Of a DNA stretch of 64,000 bases, positions 8,130-16,484 are shown one piece after another; position 1 is the first letter of the stretch, and each line of letters opens with the position of its first letter. The position numbers were made by a program, and so were the translations under genes. Below the pieces are notes generated by a model. The model was given only the letters and a program-made list of their open reading frames with translations, made no database searches and was not told the origin of the DNA. The DNA is from an uncultured Eubacterium sp. (lineage in GTDB: Bacteria > Bacillota > Clostridia > Oscillospirales > Acutalibacteraceae): the NCBI GenBank assembly GCA_934561395.1, contig CAKTGF010000002.1:287075-351074 (forward strand), read 5' to 3'.

Positions 8130-9632
8130 TTATCTTTCCCAATTTCTTGAGCGCTCAACAGCACGCTTCCACTCAGCAAACTTGTTGTTGCGGATTTCCT
8201 CAGCCATTGATGGAACAAAAATTTTGTCAATCTTGCGGTTAGCCTCGATTTCATCGGTGCTTTCCCAAACGCCTGTGGCAAGGCCTGCAAGATATGCCGC
8301 ACCCAGAGCCGTAGCCTCCTTATTAACAGGGCGGTTAACATTGCAGCCGGTCATATCTGCCTGAATTTGCATCATTATGTTCGAAACGCTTGCGCCGCCA
8401 TCAACCCTAAGGTCTTTAAGCATAATGCCGCTGTCGCTGGTCATGGCCTCAAGCAAATCAGTCATTTGATATGTAATGCTTTCAAGCACCGCACGGCAAA
8501 CATGCTTTTTGTTGATCGAGCGTGTAATACCCACCATAATGCCCCTTGCGTACATATCCCAATAGGGTGCGCCAAGGCCTGTGAATGCAGGCACCAAGTA
8601 TAAGCCGTTGGAATCGGGAACTTGCTCCGCCAAATCGTCACATTCCTTTGCGCTTGAGATAAGTTCAAGCTCATCTCTTAACCATTTTATTACTGAGCCT
8701 GCGTTAAAAGCAGAGCCCTCTAAATCGTAGGTAACCTTGCCGTCAAGCCCCCAAGCAATGCCTGATAAAAGGTTTGACTTGCTGTCTATTCTGTGCTCGC
8801 CTGTGTTCATGAGCAAAAAGCAGCCTGTGCCGTAGGTGTTTTTTGCCTGACCCTTTTCAAAGCAGCCCTGACCGAACAGTGCGCCGGGCTGGTCACCGAT
8901 TGCGCCTGCAATGGGTATGCCTGCAAGCTCCTCAATGCCTGTAATGGGTGCTACCTCGCCGTAAATGCAGCTTGAAGGCTTAACCTCAGGCAAAATGCAC
9001 ATGGGTATATCAAGCTTTTCACAAAGATATTTATCCCAGCAAAGATTATCAATATCAAAAAGCATGGTTCTGCATGCGTTGGAGTAATCGGTAACATGCA
9101 CCTTGCCCCCGGTAAGGTTCCAAATCAGCCAGGTGTCAATGGTGCCGAATAAAAGCTCGCCGTTTTCCGCACGCTCCCTTGCGCCCTCTACATTATCAAG
9201 TATCCACTTAATTTTGGTGGCGCTGAAATAAGCATCAATAAGCAGGCCGGTTTTGCTTTTAATGTAGCTTGAAAGGCCCTCTTTCTTCAACTCCTCGCAA
9301 TAATCGGCGGTTCTTCTGCACTGCCAAACAATTGCGTTATAAATGGGCTTGCCGGTTTCCTTATCCCAAATAATTGTGGTTTCTCTTTGGTTTGTAATGC
9401 CTATGCCCTTGATTTCTTCAGGTTTAACCTTTGTGGTTCTTATGCAGCCCATCATGGCACTTATCATTGTGAACAAAATTTCGTTAGCGTCGTGCTCAAC
9501 CCAACCGTTTTGGGGATAATATTGGGTAAATTCGTTTTGCTTTTTTGAAACAATTTCGCCTTTTTTGTTAAAGATAATTGCCCTTGAGCTTGTGGTGCCT
9601 TGGTCCAAGGCCATAATATATTTTTCTGACAT
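8130..9632 (-). CDS. glpK: Glycerol kinase
   Basis: FGGY-family kinase making glycerol-3-phosphate from glycerol and ATP in the cytoplasm. The 500-aa product is full length: phosphate-1 motif [17 protein letters not shown], glycerol-binding region [17 protein letters not shown], the WQCRRT motif, the FGGY signature in the stretch [20 protein letters not shown], and the C-terminal [16 protein letters not shown] and [17 protein letters not shown]. No glpF, glpD or glpO is adjacent. It has its own promoter just upstream, overlapping the terminator of acpP. An AAGGGG SD lies 11 nt before the ATG. Confidence 0.97.
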   Translation of the reverse strand: MSEKYIMALDQGTTSSRAIIFNKKGEIVSKKQNEFTQYYPQNGWVEHDANEILFTMISAMMGCIRTTKVKPEEIKGIGITNQRETTIIWDKETGKPIYNAIVWQCRRTADYCEELKKEGLSSYIKSKTGLLIDAYFSATKIKWILDNVEGARERAENGELLFGTIDTWLIWNLTGGKVHVTDYSNACRTMLFDIDNLCWDKYLCEKLDIPMCILPEVKPSSCIYGEVAPITGIEELAGIPIAGAIGDQPGALFGQGCFEKGQAKNTYGTGCFLLMNTGEHRIDSKSNLLSGIAWGLDGKVTYDLEGSAFNAGSVIKWLRDELELISSAKECDDLAEQVPDSNGLYLVPAFTGLGAPYWDMYARGIMVGITRSINKKHVCRAVLESITYQMTDLLEAMTSDSGIMLKDLRVDGGASVSNIMMQIQADMTGCNVNRPVNKEATALGAAYLAGLATGVWESTDEIEANRKIDKIFVPSMAEEIRNNKFAEWKRAVERSRNWER

Positions 9633-9655
9633 TTTGAAAAACGCCCCTTTTCAGC

Positions 9656-9690
9656 AAAAAATAAAGGATAGCTTCCTACCCTTTATTTTA
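9656..9690. terminator. Terminator of acpP, overlapping the glpK promoter -10
   Basis: Perfect stem AAAATAAAGG (9658-9667) / CCTTTATTTT (9680-9689) with an 11-base loop; the minus strand continues with T-rich sequence. The same bases contain the predicted glpK -10. Confidence 0.7.
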
Positions 9691-9713
9691 CTATACACAT
9701 ATTACACTGTCAA
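9685..9713 (-). promoter_or_regulatory. Promoter of glpK
   Basis: Minus strand: -35 TTGACA (9708-9713), 17 bp, -10 TAAAAT (9685-9690). Confidence 0.7.
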
Positions 9714-9769
9714 CGAATCAAAACTAACGAAAAAAGAACAATAAATTTGGTTATTATTACTTATAAATT

Positions 9770-10006
9770 TTATTGTGCCTCTGCGTTTGCTTCAATAAAG
9801 CCCACTATGTCCTCAACGGTTTTCATAGCCTCGATTACCTCGTCGGGAACCTCAATTGAATATTGGTCCTCAATGGTCATAACAATGTCGATAGCATCTA
9901 ACGAGTCGGCGCCTAAATCATCTGCAAGGCTTGATGTTAATTCAATATCGTTTGGGTTAATGTCAAGCTGGTCGGCAAGTATTTCTTTAACATCTTCAAA
10001 AATCAT
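9770..10006 (-). CDS. acpP: Acyl carrier protein
   Basis: Small acidic carrier of growing acyl chains in fatty acid synthesis; holo-ACP synthase attaches 4'-phosphopantetheine to Ser35 in the motif LGADSLDAIDIVM. The 78-aa length and strong negative charge are typical. An AGGGAG SD precedes the ATG. It is a single-gene unit here, divergent from aroE, with no fab genes adjacent, so it may be a second ACP or simply an isolated acpP. Confidence 0.95.
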   Translation of the reverse strand: MIFEDVKEILADQLDINPNDIELTSSLADDLGADSLDAIDIVMTIEDQYSIEVPDEVIEAMKTVEDIVGFIEANAEAQ

Positions 10007-10029
10007 AAATATTACTCCCTAAAAAAATG

Positions 10030-10058
10030 TTGTTAATGTTAAGTAGATATGTTATTAT
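10030..10058 (+). promoter_or_regulatory. Promoter of aroE-aroK
   Basis: TTGTTA (10030-10035), 17 bp, TATTAT (10053-10058), about 50 bp before the aroE start. A divergent TTGACA for acpP lies at 10084-10089 on the minus strand. Confidence 0.5.
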
Positions 10059-10108
10059 CATATTATAAATTTTTTTGATGTTTGTCAATGGTTTTTGAGG
10101 TGATTTAT

Positions 10109-10960
10109 ATGAAAATAGATTTTTCGTCGGCTAATAAATTCGGGCTGATAGGCTGCCCACTGGGTCATTCTATGAGCTATGTTATACATAAGGAACTTTT
10201 CAGGCTCAGCAATGTTGATGCGGATTATAAGCTTATGGAGATTGAGCCCGACCGATTGGAAAGTGAGTTTAAAGAAAATTTGTCAAAACTCAGGGGCTTT
10301 AATGTTACCATACCGCATAAAATCAATATTATCCCTTTTTTGGACGGGCTTTCAACAAAAGCGGAGCTTTTCGGCTCGGTTAACACGGTTGATATTAAAA
10401 ACGGCAAAACAGTTGGGCATAATACTGATTGTGCAGGCTTTTTGCGTGCCCTTGAAATGGCGGATATTACCCTTGGGGGCAAAACTCTTTTATTAGGCTC
10501 CGGCGGCGTTGCCCGTATGATTGCATTTGAGGCAATACTTGCCGATGCGGATTTAACAATTGCCGTTAGGGAAGCTGACATTCCCGCCGCAGAAACAATT
10601 AAGCAGGAAATTTGGGACAAGTTGGGCAAGCCATGCAGGGTTATTTTGCTTGCAGACGCCGAGGAGGGCTACGATTTGGTTATAAACGGCACCCCCGTGG
10701 GTATGTTCCCCAATGTTGACGCCTGCCCGGTAAGCGAAAATGTTGTTAAAAGCGCAGGGGCTGTTTTTGATGTTATCTATAACCCCATTGAAACCAAGTT
10801 CATCAAGTATGCCAAGGAGGCGGGGCTGAAATGCTCCGGCGGTTTGTCAATGCTGGTTTGGCAGGCGGCTGTTGCCGAAGAAATATGGAATGATGTTAAA
10901 TTCAGCTATGATAATATTAACGAGGTAATTGAAATTACCCAAAAGGAGCTTGAAAAATAA
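10109..10960 (+). CDS. aroE: Shikimate dehydrogenase
   Basis: NADPH-dependent reduction of 3-dehydroshikimate to shikimate in aromatic amino acid biosynthesis. Start chosen at the ATG 10109, which has a GAGGTGA SD at proper spacing; upstream in-frame starts at 10082 lack one. The 283-aa protein shows the substrate motif FGLIGCPLGHSMSYVIH, the catalytic Lys region GFNVTIPHKINII, NTVDIKNGKTVGHNTDCAGF, the nucleotide-binding LLLGSGGVARMIAFEA, and GGLSMLVWQAAVAEEIW near the end. It overlaps aroK by one base (TAATG), so the two are translationally coupled. Confidence 0.95.
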   Translation: MKIDFSSANKFGLIGCPLGHSMSYVIHKELFRLSNVDADYKLMEIEPDRLESEFKENLSKLRGFNVTIPHKINIIPFLDGLSTKAELFGSVNTVDIKNGKTVGHNTDCAGFLRALEMADITLGGKTLLLGSGGVARMIAFEAILADADLTIAVREADIPAAETIKQEIWDKLGKPCRVILLADAEEGYDLVINGTPVGMFPNVDACPVSENVVKSAGAVFDVIYNPIETKFIKYAKEAGLKCSGGLSMLVWQAAVAEEIWNDVKFSYDNINEVIEITQKELEK

Positions 10961-11451
10961 TGAACAGTATTGTTCTTTGCGGCTTTATGGGCAGCGGTAA
11001 AACAGTAGTAGGTAGGGAACTTGCAAAAATTATGGGGTGCAAATTTGTTGACACCGACGAAATGATTGAAGCCGAGCAGGGCATGGCAATTAAGGCAATA
11101 TTCGCAACCCACGGCGAGGAATATTTCAGGGATTTGGAGCACGAAATGTGCAAAAAGGTTGCCGGTATGAAGAACTGCGTTGTTTCAACAGGGGGCGGTG
11201 CAATGACTTATCAGCGCAATGTTGCGGCAATTAAGCAGGGCAGTAAAGTTGTGTTTTTGGACGCCTCCTTCCCGGTTATTTGCCAAAGAATAGGGGACAG
11301 CACAACACGCCCACTGTTCCAAGATAAGGAAAAGGCAAAGCAGCTTTATGACGAAAGAAAGGCTAAGTATTCAGCCGCTGCAGACTATGTAATTAACGGC
11401 GATATGTCTGCAAGAAAAACCGCCTTGGAGATTGCCGATATTTTCAAATAA
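10960..11451 (+). CDS. aroK: Shikimate kinase
   Basis: ATP-dependent phosphorylation of shikimate at O3, the step after AroE. The 163-aa product has the P-loop GFMGSGKT (residues 8-15), the DTD shikimate/Mg motif in FVDTDEMIE, the conserved Arg in EEYFRDLE, the VVSTGGGAM motif and the lid arginine in STTRPLF. Length is normal. SD AAGGAG lies in the end of aroE and the start codon overlaps the aroE stop. Confidence 0.96.
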   Translation: MNSIVLCGFMGSGKTVVGRELAKIMGCKFVDTDEMIEAEQGMAIKAIFATHGEEYFRDLEHEMCKKVAGMKNCVVSTGGGAMTYQRNVAAIKQGSKVVFLDASFPVICQRIGDSTTRPLFQDKEKAKQLYDERKAKYSAAADYVINGDMSARKTALEIADIFK

Positions 11452-11472
11452 TGCAAAATATAAATATTAAAG

Positions 11473-11501
11473 TTGAAAAATTGGATTTAATGTGATATAA
11501 T
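11473..11501 (+). promoter_or_regulatory. Promoter of the ABC permease gene
   Basis: TTGAAA (11473-11478), 17 bp, TATAAT (11496-11501), 63 bp before the start codon. Confidence 0.75.
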
Positions 11502-11514
11502 GGCAAATATTTGA

Positions 11515-11532
11515 GGCGGGTATATACCCGCC
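11515..11532. promoter_or_regulatory. 18-bp perfect palindrome in the permease leader
   Basis: GGCGGGTATATACCCGCC is fully self-complementary and lies about 8 bases after the expected transcription start. It could be an operator or a leader hairpin; no T run follows, so it is not a terminator. Confidence 0.5.
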
Positions 11533-11563
11533 TGACAAAGCTCTTACAAATGAGGTGTTATTA

Positions 11564-12409
11564 TTGAGCGCAAAATCTGTTGAAACAGAGCTTAATCATG
11601 ACGTGAAAATGTTTAAGAAGTATAAAAACCTTCTTAGCGAGCTTACACGCAAAAATGTTAAGCTTAAATACAGAAATTCTTGGCTTGGTATTTTTTGGAG
11701 TTTTTTGCAGCCCCTTTTAAATATGATAGTATTGTCTGTTGTATTCGGAAGTATTTTCGGCAGGCATAACAAGTATATTGTTTGTTACCCGGTGTGGCTG
11801 TTTTCAGGAAGACTTTTGTATGAGTTCTTCAACACTTCAACCACCCAAGCAATGACTTCATTCAGAAGAAATGCCGCAATCATAAAAAAGGTTTATGTGC
11901 CTAAATATATGTATCCCCTTTCTTCTGTGCTTTCAAGCTTTGTAAACTTTGCAATATCAATGATTTGCTATGTTTGCGTTTGGATTTTCTTTAAAATAAC
12001 CGGCCTCAGCGGCGGCAGCGGACTTGAGATTACCTGGCATTTCTTAATGGCAATTGTGCCAATGTTTTTATTGTTGGTGCTTTCCACGGGTATCGGCTTG
12101 ATTTTATCGGTGCTTGCGGTTTATTTTAGAGATGTTGAATACATTTATCAGGTTCTTATCAGGCTTATGATGTATTTGCTCCCTATCATTTACCCAATGC
12201 AAAAAATTCAGGAAAACCAGTGGCTCACATTTGTTGTTAAGATAAATCCGCTTTATTCAATGATTGAGCTGTTCAGGCAGTGTGTGCTTTACGGCCAACT
12301 TATGAGCTGGAAAATGCTGCTTTATGCATTTGTTACCTCAACCGTTGTTTTGGTTTTGGGCATGCTCATTTTCAACTGGAAGAGCGACGATATTATCTAC
12401 CACTTATAA
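11564..12409 (+). CDS. ABC-2 type polysaccharide/teichoic acid export permease (orphan)
   Basis: Inner-membrane half of a TagG/Wzm-type exporter that moves lipid-linked glycans outward. The start is taken as the TTG at 11564: the ATGAGG SD overlaps the alternative GTG at 11555 and so cannot serve it. The 281-aa product begins with a cytoplasmic amphipathic segment LTRKNVKLKYRNSWLGIFWS, the family hallmark, followed by about six membrane helices with LPIIYPMQKIQE and INPLYSMIELFRQC in the C-terminal half. The TagH/Wzt ATPase that normally follows directly is absent: a terminator and an unrelated broken gene come next. Confidence 0.85.
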   Translation: MSAKSVETELNHDVKMFKKYKNLLSELTRKNVKLKYRNSWLGIFWSFLQPLLNMIVLSVVFGSIFGRHNKYIVCYPVWLFSGRLLYEFFNTSTTQAMTSFRRNAAIIKKVYVPKYMYPLSSVLSSFVNFAISMICYVCVWIFFKITGLSGGSGLEITWHFLMAIVPMFLLLVLSTGIGLILSVLAVYFRDVEYIYQVLIRLMMYLLPIIYPMQKIQENQWLTFVVKINPLYSMIELFRQCVLYGQLMSWKMLLYAFVTSTVVLVLGMLIFNWKSDDIIYHL

Positions 12410-12433
12410 TAAGCCAAATTTAATATTTCACTT

Positions 12434-12462
12434 AGGGCAGGTTAACCTGCCCTTTGTTTTTT
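12434..12462 (+). terminator. Intrinsic terminator after the permease
   Basis: Stem AGGGCAGG (12434-12441), loop TTAA, CCTGCCCT (12446-12453), followed by TTGTTTTTTG. Confidence 0.92.
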
Positions 12463-12572
12463 GTAAAAAAATCAGAAAAAATGTAAAATTTTGCCCCTTT
12501 AAGGGTACAAGTATATAGAGAGCTCTGCCGTAAATAAAATTTTGAGCAGGCACTGAATATTTGTTACGGGTG

Positions 12573-13545
12573 ATGATTTTGAAAAAGCTGTTGGCAATTC
12601 TTTTGGCATTGGCGTTGGTGCTGATACCGGGCAACGCACTGTTTACCGATAATTCAATAACTGTCGGAGTTGTAACAAGCAATAAAAGAATCACTTCATT
12701 CAGTAATTTTGGAAATGCTGTTGATATTTACGCCGATGGCTAGGCGCTTAACAGCTATGACAAAAACGGTTTTAACATTTTCTGCACCGACATATACTGA
12801 AGAAAGCGGTTACCGTTTAACAAAGGCATCCTCAACACAGCAATACAATATTGCTGACAGATGCCAAATATTAGACCAAAAAGTAATCGAAGTTCCCGAT
12901 GAAATAGATTCATATTCTGTGGAAGAAATCGGGAAATGGTGTTTTACCGGTAATAAAATTGTGGAAAAAATTATATTACCCGAAAGCGTTAAAAAAATTG
13001 GAATGTATGCGTTTGCCAACTGCCCTAATCTAAAAGAGGTCATTGCACCGGGTGTAGAAAATTGCGGCATATACGCTTTTGATAATTGTGAAAGCTTAAT
13101 GAATATCGAAATGCCAAACTTAACTTCTGCAAACACAGGTGTTTTCAGAAATTGCACATCTCTCACAAATGCTAAATTAGGAATATTAGACGAAATTGAT
13201 AACCACGCATTTTACGGCTGCGAAAATTTGATGGAGCTTAACTCCCACATTCAAAAGGAAAATTGGGCGATTAACACATTTTATAATTGCAACTCCCTTA
13301 TTTGCCCACTGTCGCCCCACGATTACAGCTTTGCCGCCTGTGCCGACGGTGTGGTTACATACAAATGCAGCGATTGCGGCCGCACCACCAAACGGAGCAC
13401 CGAGTATTTGCAGCAGCATTGGAGCAGCGCCCTGGCGGATAAAAGAAAGAGCAGCGGGCTGTTTGACTCCTACAAGCAGTTTGACCTTGTGCCCGACGGA
13501 ATAATCAACGGCAAGGACTTTGCCAAAATCAATTATAAATACTGA
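12573..13545 (+). pseudogene. Secreted leucine-rich-repeat (BspA/LRR_5-like) protein, frame broken
   Basis: A signal-peptide-encoding start (MILKKLLAILLALALVLIP at 12573) reads in one frame to a TAG at 12741-12743; the same frame would continue sensibly for about 18 codons (ALNSYDKNGFNIFC). The rest of the protein then reads in another frame from about 12785 to 13545, with LRR_5-type repeats (EVPDEIDSYSVEEIGKWCF, ILPESVKKIGMYAFANCPNL, CGIYAFDNCESL). After the repeats come a Cys pair (KCSDCG) and a C-terminal FDLVPDGIINGKDFAKI that resembles one dockerin-type Ca-binding repeat. Neither part makes sense alone and the second has no SD. One stop plus one frameshift suggests a decayed gene, or two sequencing errors. 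Confidence 0.65.
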
Positions 13546-13554
13546 TAACATGAT

Positions 13555-13596
13555 AAAGAAAAATCACTGTGATATTTCACAGCGATTTTTCTTTAT
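13555..13596. terminator. Bidirectional intrinsic terminator
   Basis: Stem GAAAAATCACTGTG, loop ATATTT, CACAGCGATTTTTC with one mismatch, flanked by A and T runs. It serves the plus-strand LRR pseudogene and the minus-strand small gene, whose stop codon lies inside its edge. Confidence 0.85.
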
Positions 13597-13781
13597 TGCT
13601 CGTTGGTTTCTTCATATTCCTTTGAATATTCAACATTCTCCGTTGTGGGAATGGGCACGCCCATTTCCGTTTTGCCGTCAGGCTGAACGGTGGGGTTGTA
13701 AACGCTTTCGCAATATTTGTTTGTAATTTCAGGGTCTAACTGATATTTTTGTTGGTAATCTCTTTTGGCTTTTTTAGGCAC
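13593..13781 (-). CDS. Small hypothetical protein
   Basis: A 62-aa hydrophilic protein, not recognised. The start is set at GTG 13781 because AAGGAG (13790-13795) then has 8-nt spacing; the ATG at 13787 would leave only two. It begins PKKAKRDYQQKYQLDPEI, is basic at the front and acidic at the end, and has no signal peptide or membrane helix. The good SD, the terminator right after the stop and the lack of any better frame support a real gene. It is next to hemW on the same strand, with 32 nt between. Confidence 0.55.
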   Translation of the reverse strand: MPKKAKRDYQQKYQLDPEITNKYCESVYNPTVQPDGKTEMGVPIPTTENVEYSKEYEETNEQ

Positions 13782-13813
13782 TGTCATCACTCCTTGATGA
13801 TAGTATGCCCGTA

Positions 13814-14848
13814 TTATGTCAGTTCATTTATAATTGTGTTTGACACAAGCATGCCCTTGGGCGTAAGGGCAATTCTGTTTTCGGTTTCAACCAAAAAGCC
13901 TGCGTTAACCAGCGCCTTGTAGGGCTTTTTTATAAGCGTTTTTTCAATGCCCTCGCACAGCCTCAGGCCAAGCATTATTGCCTCCTGCCTGTCGCCGCCG
14001 TCGCCGTCCTGCACAAGGTTAAGGCTTTCGTCATAATAAAACCTTTTTCCGCCCCAAAACGAATGTGCGGTTGCACCAATGCCAAGGTAGGGAACAAGCC
14101 GCCAATATTTTGTGTTGTGCCTGCTTTCATAGCCGGGCACGGCAAAATTGCTTATTTCATATTGCTTAATACCCATTGACGACAGCGCTGCCACGGTTTT
14201 TAAATACATTTGCGCCGTCAAGTCGTCATCGGGCAGAGCAAGCCTATCTTTAAGGTCGTAAAATTTTGTGCCCTCCTCAATTTTCAGCATATATGCGGAT
14301 ATGTGCTTTACCTGCATTTTGTTTATAAAATCAAGGGTTTGGTCAAGGGATTCAAGAGTTTGCTTTGGTGTGCCCAGCATAATATCAAGGCTGATATTTT
14401 CTATCCCTGCGTTTTTTGCGGCGTTTATTGCCGCCTCCACCTGCACCCTGCCTGCTGAACGGCCCAGGGCAAAGCGTTCCCCGTCAACTGCGCTTTGCAT
14501 GCCTATGCTCACACGGTTAATGCCGTATTTTTTATAAAGCTTAAAGGCCTCGGTAAGGTTCTTTGATGGGTTACATTCAATTGTAATTTCGCTTTCGGGG
14601 TCAATTTCAAAATGCTTTTTGGCACTTGCAATAACGGCGCCTATCAACTCAGGCTCAATAATGCTCGGCGTGCCGCCACCAAAATAAACGGTGTCAAAGA
14701 CACCGCCGTATTTTTCACTTTCGGTTATAATTGTTTTTATATATTCCTCTGCTTCAAGGCAATTATATTTTTTGCTGTAAAAATCGCAATAGGGGCACTT
14801 TGATTTGCAAAAGGGAATATGGTAATAAAGCCCTGCTTTTTCTTTCAT
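13814..14848 (-). CDS. hemW: Radical SAM heme chaperone HemW-like protein
   Basis: Radical SAM enzyme family once annotated as oxygen-independent coproporphyrinogen oxidase and now known as heme chaperones. The 344-aa protein has the iron-sulfur motif FCKSKCPYCDFY (Cys14, Cys18, Cys21, the HemW CxxxCxxC spacing), the SAM-binding region TVYFGGGTPSII, the GMQSAVD segment, and the HemW-type C-terminus with NTKYWRLVPYLGIGATAHSF. Its ATG is 5 nt after the stop of the TetR gene, with an AAAGAG SD inside that gene, so it is read from the tetR promoter. In many Firmicutes hemW lies next to hrcA; here it is 10 kb away. Confidence 0.88.
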   Translation of the reverse strand: MKEKAGLYYHIPFCKSKCPYCDFYSKKYNCLEAEEYIKTIITESEKYGGVFDTVYFGGGTPSIIEPELIGAVIASAKKHFEIDPESEITIECNPSKNLTEAFKLYKKYGINRVSIGMQSAVDGERFALGRSAGRVQVEAAINAAKNAGIENISLDIMLGTPKQTLESLDQTLDFINKMQVKHISAYMLKIEEGTKFYDLKDRLALPDDDLTAQMYLKTVAALSSMGIKQYEISNFAVPGYESRHNTKYWRLVPYLGIGATAHSFWGGKRFYYDESLNLVQDGDGGDRQEAIMLGLRLCEGIEKTLIKKPYKALVNAGFLVETENRIALTPKGMLVSNTIINELT

Positions 14849-14853
14849 GGGGT

Positions 14854-15387
14854 TCAGCTCTTTCTTTTGATAACATCAACCATAATTTTTCTGAGCTCTG
14901 TTCTGTCATAAGCGGGGAGGGGCTGGGTAATAGCGTCAAGCACTCCGCCCACAACAAAGGTTACCTTTGTAACCTGATGATAATTGTCGTTAATGTTAAG
15001 GTTGTTTTCCTTGCAGATTGACTCAACAAACTTTTCTTTAAGCATTCTTATGGAGCTGTCGTAAACAACGCTGTTTTTAAACTTGATTATAAATTGCATA
15101 TTGCCCTCAATGGTATCCAATATAGTATCAATAACCTCCTCGGGATGATATGCAACCTCTGAATATTTAATATTATCGCTTAAATGAATAACCCTGTCGG
15201 TAAAAAGGTCAAAGCACTTTTTAAAACAATCCTCAATGCTGCTGTAATGCAAATAAAAGGTGCTTTTGTTAATGCCTGCCTTTTCGCAAAGCTCAATAAC
15301 GGTTATTTTTTCAAGGTCTTTTTCTGTTGACAGGTCAAATATTGCATTAAAAATAGCAGACCTGGTTTTTAACACTCTTTTGTCCAT
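14854..15387 (-). CDS. TetR-family transcriptional regulator
   Basis: Ligand-responsive DNA-binding regulator. The ATG at 15387 is used because GGAGG precedes it; an extension to 15426 has no SD. The 177-aa product has the TetR HTH at residues 8-55 (AIFNAIFDLSTEKDLEKITV then ELCEKAGINKSTFYLHY) and a helical ligand-binding C-terminus. It is divergent from the SDR/GPH-symporter pair at 15575-17927, and the shared 187-bp intergenic region holds promoters for both sides and a 27-bp inverted repeat. This suggests local repression of the SDR and symporter genes and of itself. The ligand is unknown. Confidence 0.88.
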   Translation of the reverse strand: MDKRVLKTRSAIFNAIFDLSTEKDLEKITVIELCEKAGINKSTFYLHYSSIEDCFKKCFDLFTDRVIHLSDNIKYSEVAYHPEEVIDTILDTIEGNMQFIIKFKNSVVYDSSIRMLKEKFVESICKENNLNINDNYHQVTKVTFVVGGVLDAITQPLPAYDRTELRKIMVDVIKRKS

Positions 15388-15416
15388 AAAAAATGCCTCC
15401 ACGCATCTATAATGGA

Positions 15417-15445
15417 ATGATAACATAAAAATTTTGTATATTCAA
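15417..15445 (-). promoter_or_regulatory. Promoter of tetR-hemW
   Basis: Minus strand: -35 TTGAAT (15440-15445), 17 bp, -10 TATCAT (15417-15422). Confidence 0.65.
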
Positions 15446-15465
15446 TACATTTTTACCTTAGTGCA

Positions 15466-15492
15466 CAAATTGTTACATATATTTACAATTTG
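15466..15492. promoter_or_regulatory. Candidate TetR operator in the divergent region
   Basis: CAAATTGT (15466-15473), 11 bases, ACAATTTG (15485-15492). The perfect 8-bp arms lie between the two divergent promoters, where a shared operator is expected. Confidence 0.55.
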
Positions 15493-15513
15493 GCTTAGTT
15501 TGGAAATTAGTTA

Positions 15514-15542
15514 TTGTAATAATAAATTATTTATAGTATAAT
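15514..15542 (+). promoter_or_regulatory. Promoter of the SDR gene
   Basis: TTGTAA (15514-15519), 17 bp, TATAAT (15537-15542), 32 bp before the start codon. Confidence 0.7.
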
Positions 15543-15574
15543 AAGTTGAATATTATTAGATGGAGGCTATTGCT

Positions 15575-16411
15575 ATGGAATGCTGGCTTAATAACAAAAC
15601 AGTAGTGGTTACCGGTGCGTCGGGCGGTATGGGCGCAGGCATCGCGGCCACTCTTATCAAAAAACATAACTGCACCGTTATCGGTGTTGCCCGTTCTGAA
15701 CCTAAAATGTTAAAGTTTATTGAAGAGCTTGGTGCCGATTACGCATCTAAGTTTTCATACAGGCTTTTTGATGTTTCGGTTAAAGAGAATTGGGAAAGCT
15801 TTGCTCAGGAGTTAAAGGACAACGGCGTTAAGGTTGACATTTTGGTTAACAACGCAGGCATTTTGCCAAAGTTTAAGAGATTTGACAGATACTCTTATGA
15901 CGAAATCGAAAAGGCAATGAACATTAACTTCTACTCCTGCATTTATTCAACAAAAACTCTTCTTCCCATGCTTTTGGAGTCCTCATCTCCTGCCGTTATC
16001 AACATTGATTCATCGGCAGCGCTTATGACCCTTGCGGGCACCTCAATGTATTCATCATCAAAGGCTGCCCTCAGAGCGTTTACAGAGGCTTTAAGGGTTG
16101 AATTTGCAGGCAAAATGTATGTCGGCCTTGTTTGCCCCGGCTTTACAAAGACCGATATTTTCCGCAACCAGGGCGCAGAAAGCAACAGCAACGGCCAAAA
16201 GGTTATGAATATGATTTCAACCGATTGCGACATTATGGTAAAGCGCATTATGCGTGGAATTGAAAACAAATACCCAATGCAGGTTAGGGGCTTTGACGCT
16301 CACGCTATGTCAATTGCCAACAGAGTTGCACCTGTATATGGTTCAAAGCTTTTCTCGTCTGTTATGAGAATGGCTAATGTTGACATCTTCAAAGAGGTTT
16401 TCAGCGATTAA
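15575..16411 (+). CDS. Short-chain dehydrogenase/reductase
   Basis: NAD(P)-dependent oxidoreductase of the classical SDR family. Start at ATG 15575: GGAGG (15562-15566) has correct spacing to it and overlaps the alternative ATG at 15560. The 278-aa protein has the cofactor motif TGASGGMGAGI (TGxxxGxG), the NNAG motif in VDILVNNAGIL, the catalytic Ser in INIDSSAALM, and YxxxK in MYSSSKAALRA. The C-terminus is somewhat longer than the usual 250 aa. It is followed by a GPH symporter, so the pair may take up and oxidise or reduce a sugar, bile acid or related small molecule; the substrate is not readable. Confidence 0.9.
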   Translation: MECWLNNKTVVVTGASGGMGAGIAATLIKKHNCTVIGVARSEPKMLKFIEELGADYASKFSYRLFDVSVKENWESFAQELKDNGVKVDILVNNAGILPKFKRFDRYSYDEIEKAMNINFYSCIYSTKTLLPMLLESSSPAVINIDSSAALMTLAGTSMYSSSKAALRAFTEALRVEFAGKMYVGLVCPGFTKTDIFRNQGAESNSNGQKVMNMISTDCDIMVKRIMRGIENKYPMQVRGFDAHAMSIANRVAPVYGSKLFSSVMRMANVDIFKEVFSD

Positions 16412-16424
16412 TTAATAAGTTTAG

Positions 16425-16470
16425 GATAGGCAAGGTTTTATTTAAACTTTGCCTATCTGCATTTTATTTT
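16425..16470 (+). terminator. Intrinsic terminator or attenuator between SDR and symporter
   Basis: Stem GATAGGCAAGGTTT (16425-16438), loop, AAACTTTGCCTATC (16444-16457), followed by TGCATTTTATTTT. The T run is interrupted, so some readthrough into the symporter gene is plausible. Confidence 0.7.
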
Positions 16471-16484
16471 AAAGGGGAATTTTT

